64,000 nucleotides of DNA from Ostreococcus lucimarinus CCE9901 (Eukaryota; Chlorophyta; Mamiellophyceae; Mamiellales; Bathycoccaceae). Numbering within the stretch: position 1 is the first letter of the stretch; each line of letters opens with the position of its first letter. The position numbers and the translations under genes were made by a program. The notes below the pieces were generated by a model. The model was not told the DNA's origin and did no database searches. It saw nothing but the letters and a program-made list of their open reading frames with translations. Below, piece after piece: positions 1 through 12,800 of the stretch. The DNA lies in the NCBI RefSeq assembly GCF_000092065.1, contig NC_009369.1, positions 310,001 through 374,000 on the forward strand, in the 5' to 3' direction.

Positions 1-461
1 TAGAAAATGGCGCGTTCCAGTTTTGGACCAAGAACGCCTCTGGGTACTACACCGCCGTCAACGACTACTATGTCAAATCTTTCGAGCTCGAATCCGACGC
101 CGACGTCGTCGGCAAGACGGACGTCCAACTGATCGTGCTTGTCGCCGGCGATCGCACGATCGAGGACTTTGAAGACGCCAAACCCGATGAAACACTCGAC
201 TCCATCGCTTCTGCGTACCGCGAACACGATATGATGGTACAGGAAACCGGAAAAGCGACTCGATTCAACGAGCGCGTGATCGCGGACGACCGCGTGTACG
301 ACGTCGTCGCCATCAAAGCTCCATTCGAAGGCGGGACGGTCGGGATCGCTATCCCGCGCAACGCCGATGACGACATCAACGTCGTCGTCACGAGCGAATC
401 CGACGACGACGAATCCGACGACGACGAATCCGACGACGACGAATCCGACGACGACGACTAG
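1..461 (+). CDS. PAS-domain protein, C-terminal fragment (5' end outside window)
   Basis: Reading frame 3 is open from the window edge to the TAG at 459-461, giving about 152 residues without a start. The translated segment has the pattern of a PAS_4-like sensory domain: FQFWTKN followed by a GKTD motif, then REHDMMVQETGK and an NERV strand, ending in a GGTVGIAI strand. PAS domains bind small ligands or mediate signalling contacts; the ligand cannot be told from this fragment. After the domain comes an acidic tail of repeated ESDDD units encoded by four 15-bp repeats. The next gene follows on the same strand after about 184 bp. What the upstream part contains (kinase, LOV, transcription factor) is unknown, so only the domain type is claimed. 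Confidence 0.65.
   Translation, partial: ENGAFQFWTKNASGYYTAVNDYYVKSFELESDADVVGKTDVQLIVLVAGDRTIEDFEDAKPDETLDSIASAYREHDMMVQETGKATRFNERVIADDRVYDVVAIKAPFEGGTVGIAIPRNADDDINVVVTSESDDDESDDDESDDDESDDDD
396..455 (+). repeat. 15-bp tandem repeat x4 encoding ESDDD
   Basis: Four uninterrupted copies of a 15-bp unit (gaatccgacgacgac) make up the acidic C-terminus of the PAS-domain gene. Copy number is likely to vary between strains because the units appear identical. Confidence 0.9.
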
Positions 462-645
462 TCCAGTCGCCGACCGACGCGCCAACCGTCGCGCCGGCTC
501 GATCGCGCAAGACTCTCGATCGCGCTCGCCGCTCGAACGAATCGAATCGAATCACGACGAAATCAATCCGCGAGATCTCCGCACCGCGCCTCGCGGCGTC
601 TTCGCTCGTCGTCGCGTCGCCGCGCCGCACACCGCCGCTCGCGTC

Positions 646-1359
646 ATGCTCGAAACCCTCGGCGTCGCGCTCGACGCCGACGCGCGCCACCCGGCGCGCG
701 CGCTCGCCATCGTCGACCACCTGGACGCCCCCGGGACGTGGCTCTTCGCCTCGTTCGTCGCGTACGCGTGCGAACGAAGCCCGGTGGTGGTGCTCTGCGT
801 GGAGCACCACCCGAGTGAAATCACCGCGCTGGCGCGTAAAATCGCGCGCGGCGCGCGAGATTCGGTGTCAAACGCCCTCTCGCGCGGCTCGTGCGCGTTC
901 GTGGACGCGTTCACGACGGCGAGGACGACGACGGGGGACGGGTTGACGGGGACGCTGCGGGACGTTCGGGACGCGGCGGCGGCGACGACGCGCGCGGCGG
1001 GATCGGGACGCGTCTGCGTCTGCGTCGATGGGCTCGATGGGCTGGTTATGAGCGAATGCGCGGATGATGCGATGGAGTTGGAGCGGTTCTTGGACGCGGT
1101 CTCGCGCGAGGCGGGGGAGGAGGTTGATTTGGTGACGCTGTCGCACTGGGACGTCGGCGCGGTCGAGGCGTGGTTGGCGGAGAGCGCGGATTGTGAGATT
1201 CGCTTGGAGCCTTTGCGTACGGGGAGCGCGGAAGACGCGCAGGGAATGTGTCAGACGACGCATAGGAATAGCGCGTGGCGTGCGAAAGGGGCGGCGAGAC
1301 GCTCGAGGGCGGGATTCGCGTTGACGGAGCTCGGCGCCAAGTTGGAGCGTCGGCGTTGA
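646..1359 (+). CDS. ELP6: Elongator complex protein 6-like (ELP6)
   Basis: A 237-residue protein with the RecA-like layout of Elongator subunits 4-6 but no Walker motifs. A buried strand VVVLCVEHHPSE is followed by a helix with an AFVDAF strand, then a long helix, the strand VCVCVDGLDGL, and near the C-terminus the segment EIRLEPLRTGSAEDAQG. The last segment lines up with the EPLxSGxAxDVHGQ segment of plant and animal ELP6. ELP4-6 form a ring that assists Elongator in modifying wobble uridines of tRNA. The frame is open further upstream to an ATG at 367, but that part overlaps the preceding gene and reads as NPTTT repeats, the shifted frame of its acidic repeat, so ATG 646 is preferred. It ends 51 bp from the convergent CENP-C gene. 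The assignment rests on remembered family patterns and is moderate. Confidence 0.62.
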   Translation: MLETLGVALDADARHPARALAIVDHLDAPGTWLFASFVAYACERSPVVVLCVEHHPSEITALARKIARGARDSVSNALSRGSCAFVDAFTTARTTTGDGLTGTLRDVRDAAAATTRAAGSGRVCVCVDGLDGLVMSECADDAMELERFLDAVSREAGEEVDLVTLSHWDVGAVEAWLAESADCEIRLEPLRTGSAEDAQGMCQTTHRNSAWRAKGAARRSRAGFALTELGAKLERRR

Positions 1360-1410
1360 TGTCGTCGTAGTGTTGTAAAATACAAGCTGTAGGAATTCGT
1401 TTGCTAGTGA

Positions 1411-3576
1411 TTACGCTTCTTCTTCTGCAGCCTCGGGTTCGACGTTTTCGTCCGCAGCAGTCTTCGAGGGCGTCGCCTTGAGCACCGAGGGCGGCGCGTC
1501 GACGTCCATGGGATCGTCGTTCATCTCCAACTCTTGGAGCGGCGTCTCTTCTCGGGCATCCAACTCGACGGGTGCGGCGACGGTGGCCGGTTCTTCGACG
1601 ACCTGCGACGTCGTCGTCGTGGTCGTGGTCGCTTCGGCAGCGTCGTGTACTCTAGTGAAATCCGTGTTCAATTCGACGACGTCCTCGAGCTCGCTCACGT
1701 CGAGCGGCGCCTCTTCGACGACTCGCTCTTCTTCAATGGACCTCGCACCCTCCTCTTCCGCCTCGGCGGCGGCCTCCGCCGCGAGCTCGGCCGCTAATTC
1801 ACGCTCTACTTCCGCCACGGCTTCATCCGCTTCGCGCTCGGCCTGACGTTCCACTTCGTCGTCATCCAATTCTTCCGTGGCGACGACGACCTCCGCCTCG
1901 ATGACATCCTTACTAGCTTGCGCCTCGTCCTCCGCGATTTCTTCTGGCGAGCGGTTGGCGGCGATGACGTTGCTCATGATATTCGCCACCGTTGACGCGA
2001 CGAACGCTTCGTTCGCGGCTCGCTCTTCAGCCTCCTTGATAGCCTTTGGCTTGCGTCCGCGTTTCTTTTGCTTCTTTGCGCCGCCGCGAAGAGCGTCTTC
2101 GTCGACGTCTTCTTCGCGCATCAAAGGCACACCGCGACCAGGGGCAGGAGCAATGCTCGTCGACAGCGGATTGATGCCGTACCTCTCCGCCCACGACGCT
2201 GGTGGCGGCGGCGGCATCAAGCCGTAACGCACGCCGCGACGATCCAAAGGCGAGGGGTCGGGAAGACTGCCGCCGAGATCGCGCAGCGCCTCCGCCGGGC
2301 GAAGTCGCGACACGCGGAACGGTTGCGAAGGACCACCCGGGGTCTTACGCGGCCAAATCGGGTTTGCCGTGCGTCGTTCGATCTGCGTGACCGTGGGCAA
2401 GGAGTTGTGGACTCGTTGGTACACCTTGGTCTCTCCGCGCCAATACTCGAGTGGCTTGGATCGTTGACGCGTCGATCGTCGCACGCCACCCTCGGTTGCT
2501 TGTAAACCGGCCAAGGCGAGCGACTTGCGGCGCTCCATCTCGGCGCGAAGGCGCTTGTGCGGCACACCTGCGGTGGTGCGCTTGCGCGGCGCCGGTGGTT
2601 CGGGAAATCCGTCGTCGTCGTACGCCGCGACGTCGTCGTAGCCGAGATCCATATCCTCCTCGCCGTAAAAGTCCGCGAGCGGCGGTTCGTCGCGCTGCGA
2701 ATTGGCGAAGTGTGACACGCCCTGCATCTCTTCCGGCAACCCCTCGGGGTATTCGGCGTGCATCATCATCGCCAACGCCTCGGCCGCGTTCGGCGTACCC
2801 GCGCTCGACAGCCGTCCCGCCTTTGACTTGGACCCGTTCGGCGTCGCCGCCGCGTCGTGCAAAATGTGCGTCGACGGCCTGAACATCGGTCGCGGGCCGT
2901 CCATCGAACCGGTGTTCACCGTAAACGGATTCACATTCGACCCACCGCTGCCGCTACCGCTCCCCGCGCTCGCGTGCGAATCCTCTCCAATCTCCACGAT
3001 GCTCACGCCGTTCGGCGCCGAAAACGCCTCCCCGCCGCTCCCGTTCGACACGTCCATATCGCTCGAACTTTTCTGCTTCATGATCCCCGGAATGTTCACC
3101 CTGATCACGAACGGTCGCGCGCGCACCTCCCGCCCGGTTCCACGTCGCAACCGCAGCCGTTCCCGTCGACTCGCTCGCGGCGCGTACGCGCCCGCCGGCT
3201 TGCCTCCCGCCGCCGCCGCCGCCGCCGCCGCCGCGCGCGCCGCGCGCAACTGCGCCAACCGCGTCGTCGTGCCTACCGCGCCATCGCCCCGCGCGAGCGT
3301 TTTCGTCAGTCCTCGTTCCTCGCGCTCGTCCCGCCCCGTCGCGTCCGTCGCATCGTTCTCCGCACCATCCTTCGCGCGCGTCTCGCCTCGCGCCGTTTTT
3401 AAATCAACGGTCGGCGCCACCTCGCCCCGGTCATCCATCGTCTTGAACGACACCCGTCGCGGCCGCGACGCGCGTCGCGCGCGCGCGTCGTCGACGTCGG
3501 CGTCGAAACGCTTTTCGCGCGTTCCCGCGTCGTCGCCGCGGGCGTTCGCGTCGCGCGGCGCGAGCGGCGTCGACAT
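1411..3576 (-). CDS. CENPC: Centromere protein C (CENP-C/Mif2)
   Basis: A 721-residue, mostly disordered protein that carries a clear CENP-C motif around residues 350-390. A KSLALAG segment precedes [18 protein letters not shown], with the signature Trp at residue 379, then a basic segment [10 protein letters not shown]. The arginine and tryptophan of this motif bind the acidic patch and C-terminal tail of the centromeric nucleosome, and the protein links CENP-A chromatin to the outer kinetochore. The N-terminus is Arg/Ala-rich. The region after the motif has an acidic, Glu-rich coiled stretch (about residues 520-630). The usual C-terminal cupin dimerisation domain is not evident, since the protein ends in an acidic low-complexity tail. 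It is read from a single exon starting at the first ATG, with the giant-gene 3' end 314 bp upstream. Confidence 0.88.
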   Translation of the reverse strand: MSTPLAPRDANARGDDAGTREKRFDADVDDARARRASRPRRVSFKTMDDRGEVAPTVDLKTARGETRAKDGAENDATDATGRDEREERGLTKTLARGDGAVGTTTRLAQLRAARAAAAAAAAAGGKPAGAYAPRASRRERLRLRRGTGREVRARPFVIRVNIPGIMKQKSSSDMDVSNGSGGEAFSAPNGVSIVEIGEDSHASAGSGSGSGGSNVNPFTVNTGSMDGPRPMFRPSTHILHDAAATPNGSKSKAGRLSSAGTPNAAEALAMMMHAEYPEGLPEEMQGVSHFANSQRDEPPLADFYGEEDMDLGYDDVAAYDDDGFPEPPAPRKRTTAGVPHKRLRAEMERRKSLALAGLQATEGGVRRSTRQRSKPLEYWRGETKVYQRVHNSLPTVTQIERRTANPIWPRKTPGGPSQPFRVSRLRPAEALRDLGGSLPDPSPLDRRGVRYGLMPPPPPASWAERYGINPLSTSIAPAPGRGVPLMREEDVDEDALRGGAKKQKKRGRKPKAIKEAEERAANEAFVASTVANIMSNVIAANRSPEEIAEDEAQASKDVIEAEVVVATEELDDDEVERQAEREADEAVAEVERELAAELAAEAAAEAEEEGARSIEEERVVEEAPLDVSELEDVVELNTDFTRVHDAAEATTTTTTTSQVVEEPATVAAPVELDAREETPLQELEMNDDPMDVDAPPSVLKATPSKTAADENVEPEAAEEEA

Positions 3577-3890
3577 GAAGTCGGATCGTCGACCGACAGA
3601 CGGGTCGAATTCAAACGTCGCGCGACGTCGCGCGCGCGCGGTGGGAGGCGCGAGGGCGCGCGGGCGCGTCGGAGACGCGCGGCGTGGCGTCGCGGATCGA
3701 TGCGCGACGCGGGACGCGCGACGCGATGGGCGTCGAGGTGTGGGGGGCGACGACGCGACGCGCGGCGCGATGGGAGGGGAACCAACGGAATCGCGGAGGA
3801 CGAAGCGCTCGCGCCGAGGAGGTTGATTTGGATTAAAACTAAGGTGGCTAAGGGCGCGAAACGCGCGATGTGGGCGAGAAATAATGTATT
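3577..3890. other. Intergenic region between CENP-C start and giant-gene stop
   Basis: This 314-bp stretch holds the CENP-C promoter on the minus strand and the 3' untranslated region of the giant minus-strand gene. It is GC-rich and repetitive in cg dinucleotides; no further gene or clear motif was seen. Confidence 0.6.
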
Positions 3891-6800
3891 TTATTCGCGC
3901 GCGGTCGAGGACGAAGCGCCGCCGAAGCCGAAAAATTTGCCCAGACGGGACGCCGAGGAGGCGGCTTCGGCGCGCTCGCGATCGGCTCGGCTGGGAGCGC
4001 GCGCGAACGCGCGAGGTCGGGCGACGCTTTCGTCGTCGACGACGGTCGTGGTGACCTTGCGGACTCGAGCGATGCGCTCGCGCTCGGGCTTTGGCGGCGG
4101 TGGCGAAGATGGGGTGAAAGCGCGTGGTTTGGCGATGGGCGCGTCGTCGTCGACGCGCCTCTTGGTCACCTTGCGAACGCGAGCGACGCGTTGGCGTTGC
4201 GCCTTCTCAATTTTGGGTTTGGTGAACGCCGGAGCGGACGGGTAGTCCTCATCGTCGATGTCATCGTCGAGTGCTTCGTCGGGGAAGCACTCGGCGCAGT
4301 AGACGTTGCCGTCTGGACCGGGCATGACGTCCTCCGGTTCCATCTCACGCGAGCAGTTCGGACACTCGAAGGGCGCCGGCGCCTTGGACGAAGCTTGTCT
4401 TGGCGCTTCGTCCATCTCAGGTTCTTCCTCGGGTACGCACCGCGGGCAGTAATCCTTCCCGCCTGGACCCGTGATGATATCGTTCAACGTACACGGTGCG
4501 TCGCAATTCGGACACGTGGGGATTGAGCGTTTTCGCTGTGGCGACCAACATTTCGGACAGAATTGCCCACCGTCGACCTTGATGACGTCTTCGGGCTCGC
4601 ACGGCGTCTCGCAGTTCGGGCACACGAACGGCTCCGGCGCGCAACGCGGGCAGTGTTTCTTGCCGTCGACGTCGCTGATCGCGACTTCTTCGGGCTCGCA
4701 CGGCGTCTCGCAGTTCGGGCACACGAACGGCTCCGGCGCGCAACGCGGGCAGTGTTTCTTGCCGTCGACGTCGCTGATCGCGACTTCTTCGGGCTCGCAC
4801 GGCGTCTCGCAGTTCGGGCACACGAACGGCTCCGGCGCGCAACGCGGGCAGTGTTTCTTGCCGTCGACGTCGCTGATCGCGACTTCTTCGGGCTCGCACG
4901 GCGTCTCGCAGTTCGGGCACACGAACGGCTCCGGCGCGCAACGCGGGCAGTGTTTCTTGCCGTCGACGTCGCTGATCGCGACTTCTTCGGGCTCGCACGG
5001 CGTCTCGCAGTTCGGGCACACGAACGGCTCCGGCGCGCAACGCGGGCAGTGTTTCTTGCCGTCGACGTCGCTGATCGCGACTTCTTCGGGCTCGCACGGC
5101 GTCTCGCAGTTCGGGCACACGAACGGCTCCGGCGCGCAACGCGGGCAGTGTTTCTTGCCGTCGACGTCGCTGATCGCGACTTCTTCGGGCTCGCACGGCG
5201 TCTCGCAGTTCGGGCACACGAACGGCTCCGGCGCGCAACGCGGGCAGTGTTTCTTGCCGTCGACGTCGCTGATCGCGACTTCTTCGGGCTCGCACGGCGT
5301 CTCGCAGTTCGGGCACACGAACGGCTCGTCTTCCGGTACATCCTCCCGCAAGCACTCGTTGCAATATTCCAAATCATCCGGACCGATGACGATTTTATTC
5401 GGCGGCTCTACGGTGATTCCGCAATTTGGACAGTTGACATCCTTTTTGCGAGGACAATTTGGCGCTTCATGATCCGTCATACCGCAGATGGAGCAGCGCG
5501 AATCCGGCATGACGAGGTTCTTGCGCGCCAACTCATCGCTCGGCTCTTCGAGCACCGCATGCACACTCGGCGACTCCGCGAGCGGTTTTCTCTCTTGTGC
5601 TTGTTTGAATTGTGCTTGAAGCGCTTCCGATGGCTTTACGGTTGGATTCGCGCGGAAGCAGAAATCGCCAAACGCGAGCATAAACTTCTTCGCGTCCAGC
5701 CGGCTCCCTTGGCAGCACAAGTACCCGTCAGGTTTTTCATCGATGGCGTGCACCCAGCCATGTCGAGCGCCGTGGTACACCCAATCAGGAGTCGACGTTG
5801 AGAAATCGCTGTAGGTTCGGAAGACCAATTCACCAAACTTGTTCAATGGACTCTCGGCACCGACGGCCCACATTGTTGCAGCCTTGAACTCCATCACTCC
5901 CATGCCATCCTTGTCGGTGAAAGCCTTGTACACAGTGCTCACAGCGCGGATGTCCTCGTCAGACGATTTGCCTTGCTTCTTCATAGCCGTCGCAAATCTC
6001 GCTTGTGCTTCGTATGCTTCGACGATATGATGCGCCTTAGGGCGAAGTATGCGTTCAATCAGCCAGCGCGTTGCGCGAGCGACGCCTCTATCTGTCAATG
6101 GCACGCGATGACCGTAGATGATCCAAGCCATGAAGACGAGGGAAGTGAGGAATTCATCCAGGTGCATTCCCCAAGCGTGCTTGATACGCAGCTCCAACCT
6201 CGGACCTTCGCTCGGACATAGCGATCCTTCAACTGAGCCAGTCTCTCGATCGAGTGTGAGACACTTGGCGAGAAGCTCGGGCGCCTTGACGGTATCGAAT
6301 ACCGATCGAACGACGGCTGAGAGCTGATTGTACTGCGAGTTCGGTAGTTTGTCCTCAATCTTGCAACTCGAGATGAGGTACATGAACTGACGGTAAGACA
6401 TGAGCAAGTGATCATCCGCACCGACGCGCGTTTCGTTGTCACTCGGACCAGACGGAATCGACGCGTATGTTTTGAACAAACCCTCCAAAAATGTCCAGTG
6501 ATTGCGAATCTCGCTCCAGACGTAATAGTTGCCATCTTCGGGCTCGAAAGAAGTCAGCACATGGTTCGGTTTGCTGATACCCTTGCGAGTAAGCGGAGCG
6601 GCATCTTGGATGAGCTCCTTACCATTGTTGCGGTAACGCAGAATCGTTCGTTCAAGAGGTTTTGAATTGCTGTCCGCAAGCATTCTGCGCAAGTCGAGCA
6701 CCGTCATTTCCGGATTTTCGTGAACAAGATTAGATTGGAGCACCGGTTGCGCCAACACTGGCCCTTCTTCAATATCCGGTCGAGCGTACATTCGTTCATC

Positions 6801-9800
6801 TTCATCGGGATCCCTTGCCTCTTCTGGGTCATCTTGAAGAATCAACCACGCTGTCGTCTTGGCCAAATTACCGCGGCGGTTCTCGAGCTGCACCTCCGCC
6901 TTCCATTGAAGATTCTCGAGCTTCACTGTGTTGTGAGTGTCGAGCAGCTTGCCTTTGTGCGAGATATCAAATTTACTTCCAGTGACAGCAGGAAGCTCGT
7001 CTTCACCTGCGAACTCGCCCCGATCGCGCATGTCTCGCAATTCTGTGGCGAGCTTGGTGTGAACGCTTGAGACTTCCTCCTTGAGACGAACGGGGACGTA
7101 CACGTTCCATCCTAAATCTCTCGATCGATCCGGGTCTTCTTCCTGAATGATGATGGTTTCTCTCGTACGGAAGTGTCGTTCTCGCTCTTGTTTAATTCGC
7201 GACACCTCTTCGTCGTCTTGCTGGATGACGACGTACAAGTTGCCGTGACGAGCGCAGCGCTCTCCGGGCTCGCATTCGCAGAGGCAACAGAAATCGTCGT
7301 AGACGTCGTCGAGGTCAAGGTGCCACGGCAACACGTCACCGTCTTCATCCTGCGCCTCTGCTTTCGCTTTTGCGAGACTTTCATCGTAAGCATCCCAATC
7401 AGGGTGAATATCACCAAAGTAACCCTGGAACCGAACAAAGTGCGTGCGTCCACTGACTTCGGATGTTTGGAAAAAGAGCTCCTCTTGGTCCAAGTCTGCC
7501 GCGTCGTTCACATCCGTTTGAAAGGCTCTTCGAACGTTGTCAGCTTGTTGAAGTACCTCATACTCAGCGAGTTGCTTCTCTTCGTCCTCCTTCTCTTTCT
7601 CTTGCGTAGCGTGCGACTTCGCACGGGCGAGAGTGGAGTCTCGAAGTAAAAAGCGTTCGACCGACGGGTTGTGAGCGCCTGAGACGCCGCGTAAATCTTT
7701 TTGAGCCTGTCTGTAAAACTTGCGATAGAAGTTGTATCTCTTTTGAATCATCTTATTCTCGATGAAGAGTTGCACTTGTCGATTCATGTCCCGATTGTCC
7801 ACCGCCGCGGCGCGAATCAGGCTTTGACGCACCGGGCGCGAGAGCATCTTGTAGAAAGATTTGGCTCTGTCGTCATGGGTACCCAGAATGGTCTCCACAG
7901 TCTTGTGTCGCCAGAGCGAGCGAATTCCTCGAGCGAATTCCATTCGCAGGTGCATGTCGAAATTACCACTGAAATACAATCCTTGATCACCTTCCGCGGA
8001 CTCAAGCTGAAGAATCGCGCCCGCACTGGGGTTGAGCAGCGAAAGTGTCGGTTTCCATTCGACCCACTTGCGTTCGCGTAGCCACTGCGATGAGCGGTGC
8101 TCACTCACGACAATACTGATGACACGAGCGATAAAATTCTTGTAGGCCCGTCGAAGGTGCCAGTCAGCTCTCTTGAACCATTCCGCGCTGCTATAGGCTT
8201 CGTAAAAAATCCCTGCGCAGAAAACAAAGACAGCCACCGCAATGGTTTGCCACACGGCATTTCTGGCGTTGTCCTTTGTCCTTTGGTTGATGATGTACGA
8301 CACCGGCGCTATTGAAATGACTGAAAGCATCAGTACGAGCACCATGGCGAGCAAATGTAAGCCAAGATACCGTTTTGCTTCGCTCGTTTTAAAAGGTCGC
8401 AAAATGACGGTCGCGAACGACACAGATATTACGAGTAGAGCGGTGAGCGCCTGCACGACACCGTTGCCATTTCTGAGCTCGTAGCCTAGAAGTTGAATCA
8501 AGCACAACGCCAATATTCGTGCCATCTCGTTCACACGATACCAAACGTAGTCATCTGTGAACTGGAACGTTGCAAATCCAATCAAATCTCGTTTCCACAG
8601 CTTTTCCCATCCTCCCATGGCGTACTTTATTACCCAATACATGATGGCAAAGAAACCGATCGGGTACAGAAGCAGGGCGATCAAGGCGAGCGGGAACAGC
8701 TGTTGCCATTTCGTGCTTCCAGTCGTCGATGAGAAATATCCGAATCGCAAGTTCGGCTGCGCACGAATGTACCCAAACTTGTCCGTCACTGAACGATGAA
8801 ATATGAAAAAGTCAAATGTCGCGATGATGACGGCGACATAAGTAATTTGAATGACGTTCAAAATACTTCGAAGCATTAAAACCCATCGCCTTTGACCGTT
8901 GCGAACCACCTCGACACTCGGCTGCGTTTTGATGTAAAATTTACCCCAAATGTAGGCGTACAGCTGTGCGATGCCGTACATCAGCGCAAGTCCAATCGCC
9001 GGCATGGCCATTAATGAGTTCCAGCGTGCCACAAAATCGTATTCAGTCAAACATTCGAGGCCGATGACTTCGGGGTTGAGCTGCAGTATGTAGCATAGCT
9101 GTAGCAGCAAAGTCAAGCCGGGATAATCGTTCCAGCCAAGATTGTATCTCCCAATAATCCCAACTTCTTGCAGAAACACAACGAGCGATAATATACGACA
9201 ATAGACGATGTATCGAAAGCTCTGCTCGTCGATGAGCCAGGGCATCAAAATCGCCGAAAGCATCACCAAGCCGACGCCCGCACCATACAGCGTGTGCCCC
9301 AAAGCAGATCCGCACTTCAAACACTGACCATTGAGACGGTAGTAGCCCGTAACACACGTCTCACACGCGTCGTGAACATATCCCTCTGCGCACTGCACGG
9401 CATCCGCACTCGATCCGCCCGCGGCGATGGCGTCCACTTGCGCCGAGCCAGCGATGCCTTTCACACCGGGACACGCCTTATGGGGGAAGCACTGTCGCAT
9501 GGAGATGGGTTGCTTGTACGAGCGCGTTTCAGGAGACACGACGTAGAAACCAGGCTGCGGATAAGGCACCGTGAGATTCGTCTCAGCACAATACGTCCAA
9601 CGTTCGGGCGCTCCGTAGGAGTCGCTGTACTCTGGGCAAGGAAAGCAATATCCCGGCACGCCGTACCAACCGATGTTGCAGAAACATTGGTCCCTTGACG
9701 TTGCGCCTTGAACAGAGGTACTCCCAGCGGGACATGAAATGCAAGTTTCAAGTCCCGGGGTGTCGGAATAATACCCATTGCTGCATCGGGTACAGAAGCC

Positions 9801-12800
9801 TCGTTGCACGGTTCCGCCAGCCATACCCACCGGGCAGGCACGACAGGTGTGCGAGTTGATGGCGTCGGTGACTTGACCAAGCGGACAAATCGTGCACGTG
9901 CCGTAAGTCTTTGCGTTTGACGCATCACCAACGGCGCTTGCTGACTCTGTTGTGTAACCTAGCGCACAACCAACATGAATATTCAATGTTGCCTCCGCAC
10001 TCACCAGGCTGCCGTCGTCGACTACGCGAATCGCGTACTTCTCTAAAGGATTCTGCCGAACCAACGTGGTCGACGGAAAGAATCCGTAGAGTAATGGCGG
10101 CGCCAAATAATAAAGCGTGATCGATGTCCCGTTGTTCAGCAGACCAACCTGATCGAGCGTTGCTGCCGTAATTTCGTCCACCGGTCGTCCAAATCTGTCG
10201 ATTGATTTGTACCATCGACCTCTCCTACGCGTCGCCCAATCGCTTTGTGTGACGATCGGTTTCCACGTCAAGAAAAGTCTAAAGTATGGACCAGCGTCGA
10301 CGTCGTAAGGCGAAAACGTAATCGGGGTCAAATCTGCATCTCCTAAGTCATCCGCCGCTCGGTCTCTATTCATCACCGCGTTCACCTCCATGTTTGCCAA
10401 AAATGGGGGGTCATTCACAGGTCTGATCGTCACGTTGACTGAGGCGGACGCCGCGAGAGTCGAGTCGTAACTGGACACGATAGAGAACTCAATACTGTCG
10501 GTCCCGGTGAAATTCGCGCTCGGCGTATAGTTGAAGTACTGAAAATTGAGATTTCCGTCATCAGTGTTGACAGAACAATTCCACCAATACTGCACCTCCA
10601 CGTCATTGCACAGCTTTGTCACGGTGCCATTCTGCACGCCCGCATTCGTTACGGTGTAAGTTAAAGTGCCGGCATACTCCGAAGCCATGATCGTTCGCCC
10701 GAATCGACCCGTCATTGTCGTATCTTCATCCACCCAATAGTGCGAGACTACGCCGACGGGCTTTCCGGTGGCGGATCCGACGGCTACGACGACGCTGGCC
10801 ACGTCGTACAAAGTCGTATCGGGCGTGTTATCCAAACTGTCATCCACACTGTAAATGAAATAATCATACCCAGTAAAATTAATGTCTGGTATATACTCGA
10901 ACGTCGACGAATAAGCGACGGGACCGGCCGGAAGCTCGAGGGTTCCGTGCGCCGGCTGTTGACGAATTGTCCACGTGAGTCTGTCGCCGTCGATATCAGT
11001 CGCCGTCATAGGGCGGCTCAACTTGCTGCCCGTCGCGGTCGCATCAACCTGCGTACGCATTGGAATAATATCAGCCGTTGACTCGTAGCTCAATATTTGC
11101 TCACCGCCCGCGGCGACTGGTGCGTCGTTGCGTTTCGCGATATCCACTCGCGCCTCCTTGATATCCGTCGTGCAGCTATTGTCGTACAACGCCAGCACGG
11201 CGGGACTACAATCGACTGTGCCATCGGTGTCGAGACCGAGCGCTTGTGCGACGGTATATTCAACCGTTCCGCGAAAGGTGAATACGTCTACGCCGTTTTC
11301 ATTCGGTTTGGGTTGATACGACACGACGCCGTATCCGGCGTTCATCTCGACTTGGAAAGTAGCCTCGACTGCTTTCCGAGGATCACAGACGGTGAATATG
11401 TTCGCCACAAACGGAATACCCGAGCGACTCGTGAACAAAGGGAGCTCTCGCTGCCAGAGAGGCCCATCTTCGTACGTGTAAAAGTTGACTACGTTTCCGG
11501 ACGAGTTGCTCGTCACCGCCAACTGCGTCGCGTACGTCACCGTAATCGATTCTAATGCTAGTATGTCCGTCGGTATGTGTCCTACTTGATCTGCGCCGAT
11601 GAACGTGGAGTCCGTCCCGAACGTTGCATTCGTGTTCACCGTGTTTTGCGCGTTCAGTAAATCAATCCATGCCGCTGGTGGCGGTGGTGGATACGCAGGC
11701 GACGGCGGCGGGCTGGGTGGCGGTGGGAACGGTGGCGGACTAAAGGGCGTGGGTGATGGTGGCGGCGGTGGTGATGGAATCCCCGAATCATTCTTTCTAT
11801 CCCACGACCAAGTCGACGCACAGAGCGATAACGAAAGTATGAAGAAGAAATACAGGCAGAAGATGATGACGTTGTCGCTGAAGATGTAACGCAAGCGCTT
11901 CAGTGCCTTCTTCTTTGACGTGTACTTGTGCGTCTCATGGTTGCCGCGAAGCTTCAGGTGCACGTGACACGTCTGTGCAACGTTGATTCCATCGCCTAAG
12001 CGCCAACCAGGATCGACGAGACATCCCAAATAGAACAAATCCACGCTGTCCGGATCCGGCTGATGTTTCAAGCGCCGACAAACCATTCGCTTCACCTTTT
12101 GGAAGTTGTCCGTCAACTTGCAAGTCAAGCTAATGGTCTGCATCTCGTTCACGTCATCGATGTTTCGCATGAAAAGTGAATCTCGCAACCGCACGATAGT
12201 GGGCAATCGGACCACCACGGTGCACGTCGGGTCTGGATGTCCTGAAATCGCCGCGATGATCGCGGCCGATAAGTACATGCCTAGGAAAAACAACAGCAAC
12301 CCCAGGAACACCAAAAACCCATCGTCTCTGCTCTCTACCGGACACTTCGTCGTATCCGCTGGCGCTATCACGCATTGTCCGGCGTTCAGCGACCCCGATG
12401 GACATTCAATGTAACTATACGGGCAACAGCCCGTCTTGTTCGTGTTCAACAACGCGTCCGGATAAGGATAACTCACCAAAGATTGCGACAGGCACGAGCA
12501 TGACTCTCCGGCGAACCCTAAATCGCACACACACGTGCCATCTCGCTCGGAGCAATAGCCGTTACCGTTGCAATCCACCGACGGCGAACACGAAAATTTG
12601 CACCGATTGTCCCCGACGCCCACCCATCCTCGATCGCACACGCAATCCTTCGCCGTGGCGTCCCACGTCCCGTGTCCATTACACGCGTCCCGACCGTTGT
12701 TCGTCGTGGTGTTGAACTGGCACAGACTACCCGTGAAGGCATCAGGGCAAATGCACTCCTTGCTCGTCGCCGCGCACACGCCGTTATTCTCGCACCCGCA

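Noticed and set aside
367-645. N-terminal extension of the ELP6-like frame
   Set aside because: It overlaps the upstream gene on the same strand and encodes NPTTT repeats, the shifted frame of the ESDDD repeat.
4592-5327. CRISPR-like array
   Set aside because: The 99-bp units are contiguous, have no spacers and encode zinc ribbons in the giant gene frame.
4563-5801. Long plus-strand frame over the zinc-ribbon repeats
   Set aside because: It is the shadow of seven identical 99-bp units read in another frame; any frame without a stop in one unit stays open. No domain is recognisable.
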